Below are positions 41,451 to 61,225 of a stretch of DNA of 64,000 bases, piece after piece. This DNA is from Saturnia japonica. Taxonomy: Eukaryota; Arthropoda; Insecta; Lepidoptera; Saturniidae. The stretch is taken from NCBI GenBank assembly GCA_033032175.1, contig CM065323.1, positions 5,766,001 through 5,830,000 of the forward strand, read 5' to 3'. Position 1 is the stretch's first letter, and each line of letters starts with the position of its first letter. The notes below the pieces were generated by a model. The model made no database searches and was not told the origin of the DNA. It saw only the letters and a list, made by a program, of their open reading frames with translations. A program made the position numbers and the translations under genes.

Positions 41451-42816
41451 GGGGCCATCCATAAATTACGTCACACGTTTAGGGGGAGGGAGGGGGTCGA
41501 CGAAGTGTGACATTGTGTGACAAGGGTTGGGGAGGGGACCCAAATTTTGTGACATTACATTTTTTCAAAATGTAATATTTTCTATCTAAGTACATTAGAA
41601 CTTCTTTAAGTCGAAAACCTCCCAAACTCGAAAGAATGTGTTCCTTTCCATTCAAGACCCAAAACCTCCGTTGCACTAAATCTCAACCCTCTAGTCAAAA
41701 TAAAAAGAGAAAAAATTAAATTGGACTTCTGTATCTCGAACATAGCAATGTTTTATTTAACAACTTTTACAACTCGATTATTTGAAACTTATTACCTTTA
41801 TAGTTCGAAGAAAAATAAGTTACCGACTTTAAGAATATTATCGACAATGTAAGTACACTATTGTTTCTTAGAAATAAATTTAGGAGTATACAATAAATAG
41901 GATTACCAGGAATTTATGACTTACGTTAACATGTGTTTGCTTTTTGATGTTGTGTTTAATTTTATTATTTTTGATTTCATTTGAACTTTAGCGAAGAAAG
42001 TCATCTTGTTTATTTTGTCCATTTATTGTTGCTCAGACGCTATTGTTAATTTATTGTTTTTACTTTTGCTTTACGACAATAATTTGTATTTTAATACCTG
42101 TGCGAGTCTAAGTCTTTGCACGTGTTCTGTTTTTTATCGCATAAATATACCGCTTCATCATATTTGAAGCAAGTTCCGTATAATACCTATTGCCCCAGTG
42201 TCGAGGCATACTTATTTAAGCGGTCGTGTGGCATCTGTGGTCTATATTTTGCATCATACAAGGCCACTAACCTACACAAGAAATCACATAAAACGCAAGA
42301 AGAAGTATTGCCTATCGCGAAAATTCGGCCTCAAAGAATTGCTGCTAGAGATGCCAGGGAAATTCTTTGTATGAATGATGACAATGAAGCTTTATGGTTA
42401 GATGAAGAAGATGTTGACACAATGAATGTTTCTGATGTTAACTGTCCAAATGAGAACGATGTGACTACTATGCCAGTTATAAATAATATAAAGGAATGGG
42501 TTCGAAGTCTATGGACTGAAGAGGATTAAGTTTTTATCTTTCATTAAAGTGATTTTTTTTGTTTTTTTAATTTTTATACCTTTGTTAGATTTGATGTTGA
42601 TTTTATTGAAAAATAATTTAAATGGAAATGAAAATAATTTCCGAACACTGCTGTTTTAATTTCATAAATTTCTAATTATAAAATTGCAAAATATGTGACA
42701 TCACACTAGGTGGGGGGGGGGGGGGGGGGGTCTCACAAATGTGACCAGCTGTGACAAGGACGGGGGAGGGGCCAAAAAATCATGAAATTCGTGTGACGTA
42801 ATTTATGGATGGCCTC
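41451..42816. mobile_element. 1.37-kb DNA element with perfect 25-bp TIRs and TTAA-like target site
   Basis: The left end GGGGCCATCCATAAATTACG and following TCACACG is matched by the inverted right end at 42790-42816 (only the outermost bases differ). The flanks are TTAG on the left and TTAA on the right, which suggests a TTAA target duplication with one mutation, as in piggyBac- or Kolobok-type elements. Subterminal TGTGACA motifs repeat in both ends, and each end is G-rich on one strand, including a run of 19 G at 42712-42730. It carries a zinc-finger ORF but no recognisable transposase. Confidence 0.75.
42116..42529 (+). CDS. C2H2 zinc-finger ORF inside a TIR element (probable last exon)
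   Basis: An open frame without a usable upstream ATG, so it is probably a 3' exon or a truncated ORF. A plausible acceptor is TATTGCCCCAG just before codon Cys/Val of SVEAYLFKRS. It encodes one C2H2 finger CGICGLYFASYKATNLHKKS-H (C-x2-C-x12-H-x3-H), a basic linker (IRPQRIAARDAREIL), an acidic block (ALWLDEEDVDTM) and an end INNIKEWVRSLWTEED. The whole frame sits between perfect 25-bp inverted repeats. From memory, finger plus RxAAR plus WLDE plus W..W ends recur in repeated arthropod ORFs, so it is either transposon-encoded or captured. No function is claimed. Confidence 0.5.
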   Translation: MHVFCFLSHKYTASSYLKQVPYNTYCPSVEAYLFKRSCGICGLYFASYKATNLHKKSHKTQEEVLPIAKIRPQRIAARDAREILCMNDDNEALWLDEEDVDTMNVSDVNCPNENDVTTMPVINNIKEWVRSLWTEED

Positions 42817-44022
42817 TTAAATGAAAAATATATATTTTAAATTTAGTCCTTAAACAATATTCCTATAATGCTGCGGAATTGCTGATCATTATAAAATAAT
42901 TATATTCTTTATAAAATGCTAAACAGTAAAAATATATAACAAATCTGCAACAAGAAAGTGATAAAGTTCGTCTATGAAATTTCTTCAGCCTGCAACGACG
43001 GCGCGCACGGCGCGGCGCGGCGGCGACGTGTTGTACCTACTCTTAGATCGAGAACCATCCAACGTTTAGGTAAACAACTGATAAAAAGTGGTACAAAATA
43101 AAAGTCAGAAATTACTAATAAGATTTTATTATCAATATAAGTAGTTAATTCGTACACAAAATAATGTCTTTATTAAAATTTAAAGGAACTCCAATCAGAT
43201 CCAAGTTTAATGATTTACTTACCATAATAAAATTGATGAGATAATTATCATGTTAGGTTTATAGTGAAGTTGTTTTATCAAGCCCTAGATTATTTTACTG
43301 ATATATTCAATTATTCTCAGAATTTTTAAAATTATTAATGTAAATGTATGTATTAATTTAATGTTTTAAATAATATAGCAACACTACATACCTGTCTTAT
43401 AACCTAATAGCAGCACGTATTAGCAACAAACCTTAATTAGTCAGTTATTGTCTTTCATTAAAATATTAAATAATATATTTTACTATCTAATAAATAGATT
43501 CTCTCGAGATTATAAATGTTAGCAAATAATTGCCTATGTTAGTTAAAATTAGTTCAGGCACTTAGGTGCAGTAGGTACCTATTTATAATGATTGGAGACT
43601 ATTATAATGGATGGAAATATATAAAATGGATACCAAAGATATTCGAAAATGTACCTCTGCTTTTAATAACTATCATAATATTTTTTACACAATTGTTTGA
43701 ATGTTTATTCTGCCTAGTATTTAGAGAAGAATAGTTATAAAGATAATATTTTATAAAATGTAATAAATGTAACAGTATTAATATTTAGTGGAAACTGCGA
43801 TATGTAGGTTGTATAGCCTCTAAAAAAGTAAAATATAATCAATTAATTTAACAATTTGTAAGCGAACGTTCTAGCAATAACTATTGCGTACATTCAACTA
43901 ACTAGCCAATTAACTAATTCCTATTTATATAATTAATATATTGGAAATATAATTTTAATATAATCAAATTTTTCAAAGATATATTTTTTAATTAGACGCC
44001 ATCTTGCGGTGAAATATGAAAT
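42817..44022. other. No gene recognised; downstream flank of the kinase gene
   Basis: AT-rich. A short CpG-rich spot at 42995-43025 (GGCGCGCACGGCGCGGCGCG) stands out but has no frame. AATAAA on the - strand at 43704-43709 could end the exon-B transcript. Confidence 0.4.
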
Positions 44023-51804
<7,782 letters not shown>

Positions 51805-52029
51805 CTGGAAATAATGAGTGATTTCAATTAGTCAAAGTTTTTATGTGGGTTATGTGCTTAGGTGTTATAGGTAATGGAAATAGTTGGTCAAAAAAGAATC
51901 GTGGATACTTCGCTAAAGGCTGTCATGAAAAGTAAACCAAACTTTGAAAAAAAAAAAAAGATTGTATGAACATTATGTATGAACGTAGGAAATTTCAAAG
52001 ATTTTATAAAGAGGTAGGGCAGAAATAAA

Positions 52030-52250
52030 TTTTTATGAAGATTTCTCTCGACTAGTGGAATACTTCCACCCTATAAAAGATCGCAGCTAAATAACCTTGT
52101 GTTGTGTTCCTGCGGTGAGCAGGGTTTCCATAGCTCCTTGGGGTAGTTGGTTTCAAGGACGACAACGCGCTCGTGATGCCTATGGTATTACAAGCGTCCA
52201 TAGGCTACGGTAGCCGCTTACCATCAGGCGGGCTGTGTGATTGTTTGCCA
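52030..52250 (+). mobile_element. LINE 3'-UTR fragment, family L1
   Basis: Includes AATAACCTTGTGTTGTGTTC, CATAGGCTACGGTAGCCGCT and CCATCAGGCGGGC, a 3' end common in lepidopteran genomes as far as I recall. It is 5' truncated. Confidence 0.6.
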
Positions 52251-53231
52251 CCTTTAATCAAATACTTATATAATTTGATCTGCATACGTCGAAGTTACAT
52301 ATTACACAAGAACTTTGCCAAAAACCATTGTCAATTGACACAACGATCATTACACGTGGCGCGATCTGGCGCCAAAATGATCCGTAGACACAAGGTCGAT
52401 GAGAACATGAGTAATTTCTTACTTTTAATAAGCTCATAAAATGGCCTTGTTATAAAATGTATGTCACTGGATAATAATTGTTCGAAGTGTTTAGTTTCTA
52501 ATCTAGTGGGATTGTAAACTGTCGATAGGTTGTAAACAGATACTAATAATTTTGAATTTTTGAAAGTAAGTTTAATAAGCAAAATCATGGTTTTAGAACT
52601 TGCAAAATGTTAATTTTTAACGTCGAATTAGTTTCTGGTCCATTGTCGGCTATTGCCGCGGCACGGTAACTTGGCTCAAGCGTTGTGATCGCAGTTTCAA
52701 CTGAACCTAACCAATCCCATAAACCTAATAAAATGTAAACGATTGCAATTTTTTGTACCCGTTCACAATTTATAGATAGCAGTTTACAATGTCACTGCAT
52801 TGTTTATAAACCAAAGGTTTAATTAGGTTTCTACGATTATCTGGTAATAACACCTAAACATGTTATAATACATCGTTTACTTCTATGACGGGAAAGTTGA
52901 GATGAGATGTTGCGAATATCTTGCGAGGGTCCACGATGTTTATTTTATTCTATCTGTATTCATCCGCTTTGTAGACCGATCGTTTGTTTACTTTATTACT
53001 TTTGTTTTATTTCATTTGTTTTACATTTGACAAATCTCCCTTCTTTGTTAACGAATTCTGATACCAACTATGTGGATTTCATTCGTGTATTATTTTTGTC
53101 ACCTAATGACTGCTGGATGTGATGGATATATAATCCGATGAAGATACTTGGCAGAGGCATATTTCCAATAGTGAAGTGATAAGCGCTTCTAATGAAGTGA
53201 AAGACCAGACATGCTTTTATAAATTGGTAAA

Positions 53232-53289
53232 CATAGATTAATTATTAGTTGCCGCTCGCGCTACAAGAGAAACCAATCATTAATCTATA
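53232..53289. repeat. 58-bp palindromic repeat, relative of 3381-3443
   Basis: Arms ATAGATTAAT and ATTAATCTAT are perfect, and the core includes GCGCTACAAGAG. Compared with the reverse complement of 3381-3443 it keeps CATAGATTAATTATT and the CTACAA block. Confidence 0.4.
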
Positions 53290-54911
53290 GTAGTAACATT
53301 TTTAGATAAATTGTCATTGAGCTCTTTTCACTTCTAATTTCTAACTTATTTTAACAAAAAATAAAAACAATAATTTCAACAAATATAGGAGGAGTGTGAG
53401 AAAATAGCGCGAAAGTTCTTATTAGGTACATGTTCCTAATAATTAATGTATCTACTTATGATTTTATAAGTACGCTAAACTGTATTTAAAATCTTTTGTC
53501 TGCGAGTTTTAAATTAGTTTTGATAATTGCAAAGTCAACGAGTGTCCTCGCATTATTTTTTATTCACTTTTTTATATTGTCCTATACCTTGGCAACAGCT
53601 CAAAAAAAAAAAATCTAGATGTATTTTTATTTTAGTTGTTACCTTAATTTTTATATTTAGACGTAACAGCTTCTGGCTTAGTTTCGTCTTTTGGGGGTAA
53701 ATTTACTGTCGTAAAACACTTATTGACATCTTTAAAACGACGCATTTACAACGTTTGTACAGTTTATCAAGATTTAAGAGTTTATCTAATGACCGAGACA
53801 AATTGTTCTTAAACTACATACATTCTTACAACTGCAAAAAGTTAATTTTTATCTATGCATTTTATCTTTTGGTAGTTATTAATAAGTGGGTGTTCTTCGC
53901 AAATGGTAGTGAATTAGTGAGATACTTATGTAGGGCCACAGTTATGGCCGGCCAGATCTGCGGGCACCAGATTTCTTCTTTGAGGCTTTTTAAAATCTCG
54001 CGTTTACCACAATAAAACAATACTTTGCAAGGCTTCAAAGACAACATTGAAGAAGAAAGTACCAATTTGGAGTCAGTTGTATACATGTAAAGCCGTAAAG
54101 CGAGCACAAAACTTGTGTCAACTCAGGAGGTGGTACTTAATTTAACCGATATATTTTTTCGCCTTAATGTCATCAGATTTACACCTTAACATTAAGTGAA
54201 AACAGATTTTTTAAATTTATAACTCAATGGCAGCCAATTCACATTATGATATTACTTTATAGCCCCGCCCTGTAATAACTATATTATGTATTTTCGTGTA
54301 TGAATGTTTATAAGTAAATAAAGACATACATAAACATATATTATTACAAGTTCAATTAAATAAGCGGTCGTATCAGAAATGATTTCAATAAATTACAACA
54401 CCGCACCATTTCCAATAACCGTTACGAATACAATCGATTTGTTCAAACATTTAACATTTCGGTCACGTGCACCGGCCTGACGTGTTGTATATCGCTACGC
54501 CAATTTTATTGGCATTTACTTACCTAAGAACGATAAATTCATTTTACAACGACTTCAATTATTATTTACAATGCGACGTAAGTAAGGAAGGCCGCGATAA
54601 TGCTACATTATTTAAAATTATTATATCTTTTCTCAATTATTATATGCCCATCGCATTGTGAGTCAAATCGGTTAATTGTTATTATCATTCTGTTTCCTGA
54701 GAATTTAATAGGCATCATTAGAATATACCAGAATCAAGAATAATATAATTAGTTTAGTTGATAGGTGATGAGTTAGATCGTTCATAACATAATATGAGGT
54801 CAACTGAGGCGAACATCAAATTTTACATTATAACAATAAAACCGAAGGGCCCAGTTGTAAAATTAGAGCGTGTAGAGATTGTTTGAATTGTAACACAATA
54901 TTTATTTAAAT

Positions 54912-55045
54912 ACTAGCTTCTGCCCGCGGCTTTGTCTGCATGGACTTCAGAATAGGATCTTTACCGGGATAAAAAGTATCCTATATGTTAAATTTCATCC
55001 AAATCTGTCCGGACATTTTTGCGTGATTATATCTACCGGAACATA
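54912..55045 (+). mobile_element. LINE 3' tail, family L4
   Basis: ACTAGCTTCTGCCCGCGGCT, CCGGGATAAAAAGTATCCTA and ACATTTTTGCGTGATTA; related to 58697-59010. Confidence 0.6.
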
Positions 55046-55074
55046 CCTCTAGGTACTACATATTTTCAAGTTGA

Positions 55075-55235
55075 AGGTGGTAGCAGCCAGGCGGGAGTTA
55101 GAAAGTAACCCTACTAGCATCCTATGGTTTCATCATGATGTTTTCCTTTACTGAATGCTAATTCTAGGGATTTGAACTCACGTCAAACGACGCGGTATCC
55201 GTTCAAGCTACCACTGAGCCATCATTGCTTCAAAA
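55075..55235 (-). mobile_element. tRNA-derived SINE, 5' part
   Basis: On - it reads AAGCAATGATGGCTCAGTGG, then a B box GAGTTCAAATCCC and GAAGGTGG-type body. Same family as 11622-11880. Confidence 0.6.
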
Positions 55236-55639
55236 TTATTAATGTTATTAACCTTTTATAATAACAATTTAAATTCGTTTAATATTTTAATTACGACACT
55301 TAACATTTTAAATTGTTCTTCCTTACTTTTGGCCGTCGTTGAGTTATTCAATTGCCAATAATTTATATTTGAACAGATGACTCATACTATATATTTTAAA
55401 ATATAATATACATATTTATATACACGAAATAATTTAATTGTTATTGTACGGCATACAATTATTTCGAGGACATTTTACAATCAATTTTAATTCATCTATT
55501 AGACTTCGTATCTTGTTAGATTTGAGATAATAAAATTTAATAGAACTGGCAAACAGTTATACGGTTTACAACATGATCTTATAAGATCATTGTAATTCTT
55601 GATCATCTATAGTTATTTTATACTATCACGGCAAAATGA

Positions 55640-55870
55640 CTGGTACAGAATCTGATGGTAAGTGCGATCTGTCCACAAACAACGGCGACCGTCGGTAACA
55701 CAACACCATGCCGACCTGCTGAAATGCCTCTTCACGCCACATGTGAAGGACCTAATATCATAGGAAAGGGGGGAGGGGTACAGGTCAGCTGGGAAACTAT
55801 TCCGCAACTGCACGGTACGGCAAAACAAATTTACGAACTTCTTTGTTCGTGCCATAACAGACGATAAAAC
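55640..55870 (+). repeat. Dispersed repeat R6, longer copy
   Basis: Contains the shared blocks of 51470-51560 plus CAGAATCTGATGGTAAGTGC upstream. Open frames on both strands across it are repeat artefacts. Confidence 0.45.
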
Positions 55871-56189
55871 AAGTTTAGCGAGGCAATGTCTTACTTATCC
55901 TCAAGCGGCTTACAAGCTATTTAAAATTGAAAAGTCTTCTGGGTAATAAGTAAGTAAGGAACCTTTTGCGAATACACTCGTAGATCCAAAACACAGCATA
56001 TACATATTTCTCATGGCAGGATAGAAATGGTGAACATGGTACTGCCACTAAGCTAGTGTCACTTGAAAAGACTGGTGTAATTTGTTTACAGTAAAAAAAA
56101 AACATTTGGCAAGGTAATCTATGCAAATAAAATGATTGAGGTTTGCGGTTGTACACGTAACACGGAAAATTACTGTATAGATTTTGATG

Positions 56190-56362
56190 AAATTTGATTT
56201 ATTTTACTTCTTAGATACTTGGTCATTATCTAGATTTTTTTTTAATTACGATATCTTTATTGAATAAAAAGTTATTATAGTTTTAAGAACTACGATTTTT
56301 ATAAGCACTACGCGTTCTACTGTCGACCACGAGAGCGGAGCCCCGTTCACTGCTAGTAATAC
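56190..56362 (+). mobile_element. LINE 3' tail, family L2
   Basis: Matches 8065-8300 through the TATAGTTTTAAGAACTACGA block and the end CACTGCTAGTAA. Non-coding. Confidence 0.55.
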
Positions 56363-57929
56363 ATGTAATATTTATAGCTCAAGTATCTGCAAAATCTGGA
56401 CAGAGCAATATATTTCTAGTAGTTAATGCAATTTAATTTATAAAAAAAGTTTTAATATCCTATCTACCAAAACATTATCAAACCTTGACCCAGAAGAAAC
56501 ATTAGTAACGTGTGAAAAAATTATCTAGTCTTAAATTTGGCAAGTCCACGAAAATAATACAATTTTTTTTTCAATTATTGTAATACGAAAATTTTCCGTC
56601 AATATGAAGATCAGTGAGTAATTTCTTTGTTTGTTTATTTCGCGCAAACGTTAATTTAGTAAACGCCATGTTGAAAATTTTAAATATAGAATGTTTGAAT
56701 GGATCTTCTGCGTCAACGGCTAGCCGTTTCTTGTAGTATTTTGCTTTTTTAAGACTTTCTACGTCACAGCGTTGGTTTTTATAATTTATAGATTCAGTTT
56801 AGATAAGTACAGTTTAAATAACTTGTTTTTACATTACTGATAAATGCTTTCGACGTAACTACTGTATATCGGTGTGTGCAGTGTAAAAAACAGTTTATTG
56901 TAAATCGTCTATTAAATGTAAATTACAAATGAAAGTGACCTACATTTAAGATAGAGTTTCGAGTACAGCGTCAATGGCGATTTTGATCCTGTGATAATGC
57001 GTAATAATATCGCGTCACGTGTCGTTGCTCTTTCGTATTTGTTCGGAACTCTACCTTATGAAAATAGAAAGTATTTGGAACTCCCATCCAATTGCGTTTA
57101 CTCTTATAAATATTAATACATTTTACATAAATTACAATAAGTTTGTTATTGATTGAATTTTTATATACAACGCTTATGTATTTGTGGGGAGAAAAATATT
57201 GTTCATTATAAATATTCTGTATGTAGACTACTAAATTTGGGCTTGGGTTTTTTTTATTGCAAATAGAGCGAGTAAACATTCTATATCACGCTTACTAGTG
57301 GACTTATGAATTCTTTAAAGAAGGCTTACTTAATAGGAATTGAACGGAAATTTTCATTTTTACATCAAGTCGATTGTATTTAGAGTATTTAGTATTTGTT
57401 TGAAAAATTTGTACAACATCAACGTGCAAAATCCTAGAGAGATATGTCAACATGGTGAAAGTAAGTCAAGATGTAGAATGACTCATACAAAAATCTGTCC
57501 ATACGAAACTATCATTTGCGAAAGTAACACAAATGTGTACAGTTAAGCGAACGTGAGGTGATGTGGTCTTATCGGTCTGCGGTCGATCGTAAACGGAATA
57601 CCTGTGTTCGGTATTTGTACCCTTGTATTGTTAACTCAACGACTTTATCGTCGAAATGTTATTCGTCATTAAATTATTATGTTGATGTTTGTAGGTATCC
57701 TGATTCACCAGGATGCGGGAATGGAATACTTTATCCTGTTTCTGAATAAAAATTGATAAAATGGGGCATAAAGTTTAAGTTTCAATTTAAAATAAAAATT
57801 AGGGTTAGTTTGTTCAAAATTAAAATTAGAATTTATTGTTTTCTTATTTTTATTATATGGTAACTCCACAAATCCACAATTCTGCCAACGTCACGGGAAT
57901 ATAATTTTTTTAAATTATTCTTTTAATCT
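56363..57929. other. No gene recognised
   Basis: AT-rich. Two short + frames near 57340-57749 are Cys-containing but lack any recognisable family or start context. Confidence 0.4.
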
Positions 57930-58165
57930 TCAATGACAGCTTTAACAATATAGTGTTTTTTTTTTTGTTAAATCTTTCCAGGGAGTTTTTGTAGCAACCA
58001 CAGATATTTAGTAGCAACACTAGTTATTATTTAGGTATAATACTTTTTACTTAAGCACAATAATCAAATTATGTCATATAAAATATCGAAAAAAATACCA
58101 AATACCATGAACTCATCATGAATTCAAATAACAACAACTAAGTACTTATGAAATCAAGATCCCGA
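57930..58165 (+). repeat. Dispersed repeat R5, second copy
   Basis: Shares CCAGGGAGTTTTTGTAGCAA and ATCAAGATCCCGACAAA with 50735-50965. It is diverged. Confidence 0.4.
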
Positions 58166-58696
58166 CAAAACTGTTAGGTATCTTCACATATCAGTAATAC
58201 TGATCTGTGGGTGTCTTACTCTCAATGTTTGGTTATGTAGTTTAAAATCACAGTAACTTTTTGATTTTTACTTATTTATTAGAATCAATGGTATTTATTA
58301 GGTTAGGCTTTACCCGCTCTTCAAGATACCTATGTAGTGTCAAAGGAACGAAATCCGGGAGTAGACAAATTTTGGAAAATTGTTTTAAAGACTTTAAAAA
58401 TAATAACAATGAATATTTTTTGTTTCATTAATTCATCATAAAAATTGATTTATAAATATTTTTAAAATTATAACGCAATAACGCGGCATTATGGTCCTGT
58501 GACGTCATCATTGGTTTGTATGTATTTTTTTATGATAACAGTGACAACTTAACGCAAGAGTCTAATGTTCATATTTCCTGAATGGTGTTGTCGCATTTTC
58601 TAACCGGCGTGGCGTTTCAAATCACGTGCCTCAAAAGGGATAATTAAATAAATAAACAATTACATATTTTTTGCAGATTTCTATTGTTTTATAAAG

Positions 58697-59010
58697 GTAC
58701 TAGCTGGTACCCGCGACTTCGTCTGCGTATTATTGGATATCACTATCTGTGTGCCAAATTTGATCTAAATCCGTTCAGCCGTTTTTGCGTGATTGAGTAA
58801 CAAAGCTACAAACTTTCCATTTATCATATTTGTAGGATAACACTGGTTAAACTATAACTTTTACCGAGATAAAAATAACCTATATGTTATTACAGGTTAT
58901 AGACTATCTATGTGCTAAATTTCATTGAGATCTGTTCAGCCGTTTTTGCGTGATTGAGTAACAAACATCCAAACATATACACTTTTACATTTATTATATT
59001 AGTAAGATTA
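58697..59010 (+). mobile_element. LINE 3' tail, family L4, with an internal duplication
   Basis: ACTAGCTGGTACCCGCGACT starts the unit. The block GTTCAGCCGTTTTTGCGTGA followed by TTGAGTAACAAA occurs twice, about 150 bases apart, so the copy carries a partial tandem repeat of its 3' UTR. Confidence 0.65.
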
Positions 59011-59274
59011 GAAAGATATACCAATATTACTCAATAATTTACTATAATTTTTAAACATACAGTCAACTCGCGGATTTGTTATTTTAGTTTTAGAGTGTTG
59101 TTGTTTTTATCTTGTATGCAACTCTGTGACTAATTATTATTACTTAATTAGGCTTGGAAGTACATTTGCGTTGTCATCAATTTAATTTCGTATAGAATGA
59201 ATAACCACCGTATAATAACTTCCTACGTCTAATGACGCATTCGAGCAATATTAAAAGCGTCAAAGTCAAGTGGT

Positions 59275-59425
59275 CTCCGTAAATGGCGGCGGGTACAAAA
59301 CGTATCTAATATAAAATCAGCTGTGGCGTCAGGCGTCAGCAAGCGCGCGGCGTACGGCGTCAGATATTACGGAGCATAGTTGGCGCGACGCCATCATGCG
59401 ACCGACTTTTAGGTGCGTTTCCACC
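59275..59425. promoter_or_regulatory. GC-rich patch, possible promoter or first exon
   Basis: GC- and CpG-rich (GCAAGCGCGCGGCGTACGGC). On + an ATG at 59395 opens MRPTF and meets a donor-like AG|GTGCGT, so a short first coding exon is possible. On - it lies upstream of the kinase exons and could serve an internal promoter. Neither was proven. Confidence 0.25.
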
Positions 59426-59667
59426 TATTTGATACATAAATATTTACATTATGGATACTTTTAATTTTTTTGAAATAATTCTATTTGGAATCATTGGTAT
59501 ATTTTCGTTGACAGTTTTGTTTGTATTTATTTTTATAATTAACTTGTTTATGGTTCTTACTAGGTCAAGGACGAGAGAAAGTTTGAGTTTGGGTGTAGGA
59601 GGTAATTTCTACAATTTTTGACCCAATTCTGAAAATTCTTTCACTTTTTTAAAATCCTTTACAGGCT

Positions 59668-59860
59668 TTAGCCTTTGGCCACGATCTTAAGACGTTGTGC
59701 CCCAAAATGTTAGCACGCTAAGTGTAATGGGGGAATTGGCTGATAATTATATCTGCCGGAACACACTTATAAGGGCTTGTCCACAGATTGTCGATCCACG
59801 TGATGTCTGTACGCGCTAACACTGTATCACATATTTCTCATTGCTACATTATCCCTGACT
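59668..59860 (-). mobile_element. SINE, diverged
   Basis: The inverted body TAAGTGTGTTCCGGCAGATA and the tail block with the inverted GTTAGCACGCTAAG match the family. The head is poorly preserved. Confidence 0.4.
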
Positions 59861-60229
59861 GCATGAAAAAGATTCTACAGAACCTATATCGCAAGCAAAA
59901 TAGCGGGCGCAGCTAATACACTGTAATTAGAGGGATTAAATGTTTCTTAAAGATTAACATGTAAACATGTAGTCTTAAATGAAATCAGTCATAAGCCGGA
60001 TTGCTAAATATTTTGACTTCATTCAGACCCAAAATTTAACAGTTTAATCTTAGGCTTAGGCTAAACACTGTAGCCAATCTTAAAAAGAATACTGGACTAT
60101 CATTTCATATATAAGTATTAAAAATAAAATACATTTCTTATTAAGTATAACAATGAATTAAATCAACAATCTAGTTGGCGTGGACACCAATGTCATTTCA
60201 CCATTACCGCGCATGCTCATTGGTGTTCC

Positions 60230-60404
60230 CCTATTTTCTTTCCTTAAAGTTTTATTTTCGCTACAAAAAGTAGCCTATATTCTTTCTTAAAGTCCAATTT
60301 ATCTCTATATTAAAATTCATCAAAATTGGTTCTGCGTTTTAAGCGTCAAAACGTAGCAGATAGACAGACAGAGTTATTTCCGCATTTAGAATATTAGTAT
60401 GGAT
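60230..60404 (+). mobile_element. RTE-like LINE 3'-UTR fragment
   Basis: AAAAAGTAGCCTATATTCTT, TTCATCAAAATTGGTTCTGC and GCAGATAGACAGACAGAGTT are standard wording of such tails. Non-coding. Confidence 0.55.
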
Positions 60405-60595
60405 TTATTGAGAAATATACAAGCTATTTAACTTCAAGCTACGGCTATAAGGAGTGGAACAGTAACCATGAACGTAAAGCAATCTAGCAAGCTGTAAGCA
60501 TGCACGAGAAGTGAAAACAACAATAGGTTACTTGGGTGCGATCGAATAAATTAACATGGACGAAACCGTGGCCACAGCTACTACATTATCAAGCA
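60405..60595 (+). mobile_element. LINE 3'-UTR fragment
   Basis: TTTATTGAGAAATATACAAG, CTTCAAGCTACGGCTATAAG, TAACCATGAACGTAAAGCA and the end ACGAAACCGTGGCCACAGCT match the family at 23050-23330. Confidence 0.55.
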
Positions 60596-60979
60596 ATATA
60601 GTTATATACTAGAAGATTTATCGTACTACGTCTGCTAAATACTACGTTTTCATGTTAAAATACTTTGTGAGAATGAATATGTATGTGTGTAAGAATAATG
60701 CACGAATAGAGGATATATTCTCGGTGCAACGTTGTGAAGGCAAGCTCCGGACGCGACGTCGCGACGGTCATTCCGCTGACGTTGACGGCTCCGTCTTGCT
60801 TAAGCTAAATGACTATGTAAATTTTCCTAACGCTCTTTTAATGTAAAACTAAATAGCATTAATCCAAATACAGGTTAAAAAAGGCATTCTCGATCATTTG
60901 GTTCGAAATACCGAAAATTGTTTTCTGATATATTATCGATGTTTGTTTCTTTTATGGAAACTTAATAGAAATATTTATG

Positions 60980-61225
60980 ACTAGCTGTGCACCACGGTTT
61001 CACTAGTGTTAATTTTATACTATAAACAACGTCAATACACCCGTGTAGGCAATTTTTTATACTTTGTGTAAAACAATCGACATTTTTATGAGGAACAAAT
61101 TAATTTATCAAATTATAACGTAGCCTATGTTACTCGTTGATACTGTAGCTTTATATTGGTCAAATAATTTTTTAATTGGTCCAGTAGTTTTTGAGTTTAT
61201 TCATTACAAACAAACAAAATATCAT
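60980..61225 (+). mobile_element. LINE 3' tail, family L3
   Basis: CTAGCTGTGCACCACGGTTTC, TACTTTGTGTAAAACAATCG, GCCTATGTTACTCGTTGATA and CAGTAGTTTTTGAGTTTATT; the inverted counterpart is 32810-33045. Confidence 0.65.

Larger units (their letters stand above)
52251..55074. other. No kinase exon or other gene recognised
   Basis: Expected to hold upstream kinase introns, but no N-lobe motif (GxGxFG, AAK) was found. It contains the palindromic repeat and the L4 tail listed; the rest is AT-rich. Confidence 0.4.

Noticed and set aside
53862..54107. 81-codon - frame with KREILKSLKEEIW
   Set aside because: No splice sites or family match linking it to the kinase; probably chance.
55573..55590. Perfect 18-bp palindrome ATGATCTTATAAGATCAT
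   Set aside because: Isolated and AT-rich; expected by chance at this composition and length scale.
57340..57749. Two consecutive Cys-containing + frames
   Set aside because: No signal peptide, no regular Cys spacing, no splice sites joining them.
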